Below are positions 25,356 through 28,244 of a DNA stretch of 28,244 nt, piece after piece (position 1 is the stretch's first letter; each line of letters starts with the position of its first letter). The stretch lies in the NCBI GenBank assembly GCA_042095375.1, contig JBELBJ010000016.1, positions 1 through 28,244 of the forward strand. Direction: 5' to 3'. The notes under the pieces are model-generated. The model was not told the DNA's origin. It saw only the letters and a list, made by a program, of their open reading frames with translations, and did not search any database. Made by a program: the position numbers and the translations under genes. The DNA is from GCA-2715645 sp042095375. Lineage in GTDB: Bacteria; Bacteroidota; Bacteroidia; Cytophagales; MED-G16.

Positions 25356-28118
25356 ATGAAAATATTAAAAATTTTATTTTTTGCTCTTGTTTGTTTCATC
25401 TTTTTCAGCAATACATGCATTTCCCAAAATATTAAAAAAGCTAATAAGTTTTTAGAAAAAGGAGATATAGAAAAATTTGAAGAAACTATTTCAAAAGCAT
25501 TTGAAAAAGATAGTTTAAACCCAGGAGTTGATTTTCTTTATGCTAAGCTTTATCTACTTCCCAACTATGAGAAAAGTGATGTAGATGTCGCAAAAAGATA
25601 CATAAATAAAGCATCGAAAAAGTTTACATCTGTTGAAACAAAAGTTTTGAATGAATTAAATGAATTAAAAATAAATCAAAATTCGATTGATTCCCTAACC
25701 ATAGTTATTGATAAGAATGCCTATGAAATCGCTTTAAAGAAAAATAATGTTGATGGGTATGAAAACTATATGAAAAAGTATCCCAAATCTAAAAATTATA
25801 GCAATGCTTTTGATAAAAGAAATGCATTGGTATACGAAAGCATAAAAAAACTAAATACTTGGAGGGCTTATCAATACTTTATTCAGTCATTTAAAGGAGC
25901 TAAAGAAATTGGAGAAGCTAGAGAAAAATACGAAAGACTTTTATACGAGGAAAAAACCAAAGATAAAACTCTTGGTTCATACAGATTATTTTTATCTCAA
26001 AATAAGAACACTCCATTTAGAGGTGAGATAGAAAAAAATATTCTTCACATTTCTACTGAAACAAATGAAGAAAAAGAATATGTAAATTTTTTAGAATCTT
26101 TTCCAAATAGTAAATACTATACGGAAGCTGTTCAGTATCTATATTATACATCAAATAAAAATATAAAGGCCTATAAAAAATATTTTGATCAGGCTGGAAT
26201 CTATGATTCTCTCAATAATATAATTGAAATAGAATCAACTCCTTTTTTAGCTTTTTATGAAAATGATAAATATGGTTTTATAGACTCAACTGGTAATACT
26301 ACAATCAATCCAAAATTTAGTTCAATAAAAAAAGAATATTTATGTCAGGTTATTATGGATGATTTTCTATTAGTTAATGAGGGTAATGAAAAAATTATTA
26401 TAAATAAGATAGGAGATATAATTTATAAAGGGGACTTTATTGATATAGAAAATCTTGGAAATTCTTTTATTAAGATTATAAAGGAAAATAAAATGGAATT
26501 GGTACATAAAAGCGGCAAATCAATTTTTTCAGAAAAAATTGATAATGCCTATGTAATAGGTGAAAAATTTATTTTGATAGAACAAGATGAGTCATATGAA
26601 CTAATATCTTTTACAGGAAGAAAATTATTATCATCAAAATTTGATGATGTTATGCAAGAAGGTCCATTTTTAATTTTTGAAAAAAATGAAAAATTCGCAA
26701 TATCAAACTATAATAATCTTTCAAAGATCATTAAAAACAAAAAAGATAAACTAAACTTTTATTACGATGACTTTGAACTAGTTAATAAAAATAATCTAAT
26801 CTGTTTTACAGAAGATACTGAAGAATTATTTGATAGCAATTTAAATTTGATAATTGAAAAAGCTAAACAAAATATTTATCCAATTGATAAAGGATGGATT
26901 ACAAAAAATGAAAATGGGTTTAAAATTTTTAGCTATACTTTAGATTTTAAATTTTCTAGCGAATTTCAAAATATAGAACATAATAAATCATTTATTTCTA
27001 CAAAAATTAGTGATAAATGGAATGTTTATTCTATTTCAACTGGTAAAAATATTATTGAAGACTATGATTCAGTTAAACTTCTAACCGACTCAATAATATG
27101 GCTTAGAAATGAAAATTCAGACAAATTATTTTTTTCTAACAAACAAGAGGTAACCATAGATACGAGCTCTGTTATTAATATTTTAAAAGCAAATGAAAAT
27201 ACAGATACAGATATTAGTTACATAAGAGTCTCAGATTCAAAAGATGTAAATATCTATTCTGAAGAAGGAGAGAAATTACCTAAAATGGAATTTTTTCATG
27301 TAGTAAAAAAAGGAGATACGTTTAATAAACTTGCTGCTTTATACAAGGTCAAACAATCAGAAATTTTATCTATGAATAATAAGAGTAATACCAACCTAAT
27401 AATAGGTGAAAAGATAAAAGTAAAAGGATATACCCCAAAAAAATTATTGAAAGATAACTTGTTCGAAATAGAGGAAGCGGGTAAAAAGGGAATAGTAGAT
27501 AGACAAGGAAAATTGATTCTTGAAAAAGTTTATGATGGAATAAGATTAATTGATGATAATAATATTTCCTTATTAAAAAATGAAAAATTTGGAGTGTATA
27601 ACATCTCTAATAATAAATTAATTGAGCCAAAGTATTTTAATGAGCTCGAACCTTATGATTCAGCTAGATATATAGCTAAAGATTTTTTTAGGTTTGGAAT
27701 CATAGATTTTAATGGGAATATTATTCTTCCCTTTGAATATCAATCGATACAGTTTTGGAATTCAAATTCAGTGATTTTAAAAAAATCAGATAAATATTCC
27801 ATTTATAATATTGAAACTAAAAATGAATTAATTGGTAACATCAATAAAATTTCTTTAATAAAGGATAACGATGAAAAAGTAATTAAAATTCAAACATCTT
27901 CAGGAATGGGTGTTATTAGTAATATAAAACAAGAAATTCTTTCCCCTATTTATGATAATATACAAATTGTAAATTATCTATCTTCTTCTTTTTATATAGC
28001 AAAACAGTTACTTAATGAAGCAAATTTATTAGTGAACTTATATGTTGACTCAAATGGAAAAATTATCAAAAATCAGGCTTTAAAAATCGATGAAAAAAAT
28101 AAATTGGAATGTCAATAA
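25356..28118 (+). CDS. Exported TPR-like / WG-repeat / LysM protein
   Basis: 920-aa exported protein, signal peptide about 1-24 (ending CISQ). Residues ~25-290 are helical and charged with irregular TPR-like spacing (LEKGDIEKFEETISKAFEKD, YENYMKKYPKSKNYSNAF). From about 300 come WG-type beta repeats such as ENDKYGFIDSTGNTTINPKF, running to roughly 600. A LysM domain (about 647-693: VVKKGDTFNKLAALYKV...IGEKIKV) binds peptidoglycan-type glycans. Further WG repeats follow (GIVDRQGKLILEKVYD, FGIIDFNGNIILPFEY). WG repeats are probably propeller-like interaction surfaces. No enzyme motif is seen. It is divergent from the ceramidase gene across 74 bases. Function unknown; envelope anchoring or sensing is plausible. 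Confidence 0.8.
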   Translation: MKILKILFFALVCFIFFSNTCISQNIKKANKFLEKGDIEKFEETISKAFEKDSLNPGVDFLYAKLYLLPNYEKSDVDVAKRYINKASKKFTSVETKVLNELNELKINQNSIDSLTIVIDKNAYEIALKKNNVDGYENYMKKYPKSKNYSNAFDKRNALVYESIKKLNTWRAYQYFIQSFKGAKEIGEAREKYERLLYEEKTKDKTLGSYRLFLSQNKNTPFRGEIEKNILHISTETNEEKEYVNFLESFPNSKYYTEAVQYLYYTSNKNIKAYKKYFDQAGIYDSLNNIIEIESTPFLAFYENDKYGFIDSTGNTTINPKFSSIKKEYLCQVIMDDFLLVNEGNEKIIINKIGDIIYKGDFIDIENLGNSFIKIIKENKMELVHKSGKSIFSEKIDNAYVIGEKFILIEQDESYELISFTGRKLLSSKFDDVMQEGPFLIFEKNEKFAISNYNNLSKIIKNKKDKLNFYYDDFELVNKNNLICFTEDTEELFDSNLNLIIEKAKQNIYPIDKGWITKNENGFKIFSYTLDFKFSSEFQNIEHNKSFISTKISDKWNVYSISTGKNIIEDYDSVKLLTDSIIWLRNENSDKLFFSNKQEVTIDTSSVINILKANENTDTDISYIRVSDSKDVNIYSEEGEKLPKMEFFHVVKKGDTFNKLAALYKVKQSEILSMNNKSNTNLIIGEKIKVKGYTPKKLLKDNLFEIEEAGKKGIVDRQGKLILEKVYDGIRLIDDNNISLLKNEKFGVYNISNNKLIEPKYFNELEPYDSARYIAKDFFRFGIIDFNGNIILPFEYQSIQFWNSNSVILKKSDKYSIYNIETKNELIGNINKISLIKDNDEKVIKIQTSSGMGVISNIKQEILSPIYDNIQIVNYLSSSFYIAKQLLNEANLLVNLYVDSNGKIIKNQALKIDEKNKLECQ

Positions 28119-28173
28119 AATCTAATAAGTAGTTATTAAGAAATTGATTTTAGTAAAATAGCTACATTTTTTT

Positions 28174-28181
28174 TATCTTTG
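28174..28181 (+). promoter_or_regulatory. Predicted -7 promoter element for the gene at the right edge
   Basis: TATCTTTG matches the Bacteroidota -7 consensus TAnnTTTG exactly and lies 27 bases before the ATG at 28209. The -33 element is weak: a TTTTAG at 28148-28153 is the nearest candidate at a suitable distance. Confidence 0.4.
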
Positions 28182-28208
28182 TCGGTCGAATTAATAAGTA
28201 ATTATAAA

Positions 28209-28244
28209 ATGTTAAATAACTTTTTTAAATCTGTTTTTTTAGTA
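28209..28244 (+). CDS. Start of a gene cut by the window edge (partial)
   Basis: An ATG opens a frame of 12 codons that runs off the window: MLNNFFKSVFLV. The lysine followed by hydrophobic residues could be the start of a signal peptide or membrane helix. Support comes from the TATCTTTG element just upstream and from the 90-base gap after the WG-repeat gene. Product unknown. Confidence 0.5.
   Translation, partial: MLNNFFKSVFLV

Noticed and set aside
28123..28138. TAATAA-GTAG-TTATTA hairpin after the WG-repeat gene, as a terminator
   Set aside because: The stem is only six A-T pairs and no T-run follows; such hairpins are frequent by chance at this composition.
1..28244. Mobile element, phage, CRISPR array or tRNA
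   Set aside because: I looked for transposase or integrase motifs, spaced direct repeats and cloverleaf-like stretches and found none that held up.

Overview
This window is about 28 kb of very AT-rich DNA, almost fully coding. It looks like a chromosomal segment of a member of the Bacteroidota, most likely a marine member of the Flavobacteriales. The evidence is a TonB-dependent receptor followed by a DUF4249 lipoprotein, signal peptides ending in SQ or AQ, flavobacterial-type carotenoid enzymes, bacillithiol genes, several -7 elements of the Bacteroidota form TAnnTTTG, and no clear Shine-Dalgarno sequences. Genes overlap or nearly touch throughout, as in a streamlined genome. I see no IS element, phage gene, CRISPR array, tRNA or rRNA.

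Layout. (1) 192-3415, plus: serS, a GNAT acetyltransferase and crtI (phytoene desaturase). (2) 3421-4224, minus: a bestrophin-like membrane protein. (3) 4272-8225, plus: a secreted CotH-like protein, crtB (phytoene synthase), a CrtYcd-type lycopene cyclase, ispH and crtZ (beta-carotene hydroxylase). Together with crtI, these would convert GGPP to zeaxanthin; crtE is not in the window. (4) 8222-9676, minus: an exported M20 amidohydrolase. (5) 9827-16914, plus: a tightly overlapping operon of rimO, bshC, ypdA, a TonB-dependent receptor and a DUF4249 lipoprotein. BshC and YpdA make and recycle bacillithiol, so this organism probably uses bacillithiol as its low-molecular-weight thiol. (6) 16923-19025: ispF (minus), a DoxX-like protein (plus), then an SGNH hydrolase and an OsmC-family protein (both minus). 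(7) 19129-22819, plus: a predicted outer-membrane barrel protein, lipA and a penicillin-acylase-family Ntn hydrolase. (8) 22812-25281, minus: a short ceramidase-like hydrolase and an exported GH3 enzyme whose ends overlap. (9) 25356-28118, plus: a large exported TPR-like/WG-repeat/LysM protein, then the first codons of another gene at the right edge.

Most genes are recognisable housekeeping or envelope functions, and I do not see a clearly new defence or mobile system. The points most worth following are: crtB, whose conserved N-terminus lies upstream of any ATG/GTG/TTG and seems to need an ATT start; a carotenoid cluster split by a reversed bestrophin-like gene and a CotH-like gene; a bacillithiol operon that also carries an outer-membrane receptor pair and has direct repeats upstream; a YpdA with isoleucine at the position of the S. 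aureus active-site cysteine; and an overlapping ceramidase-GH3 pair.
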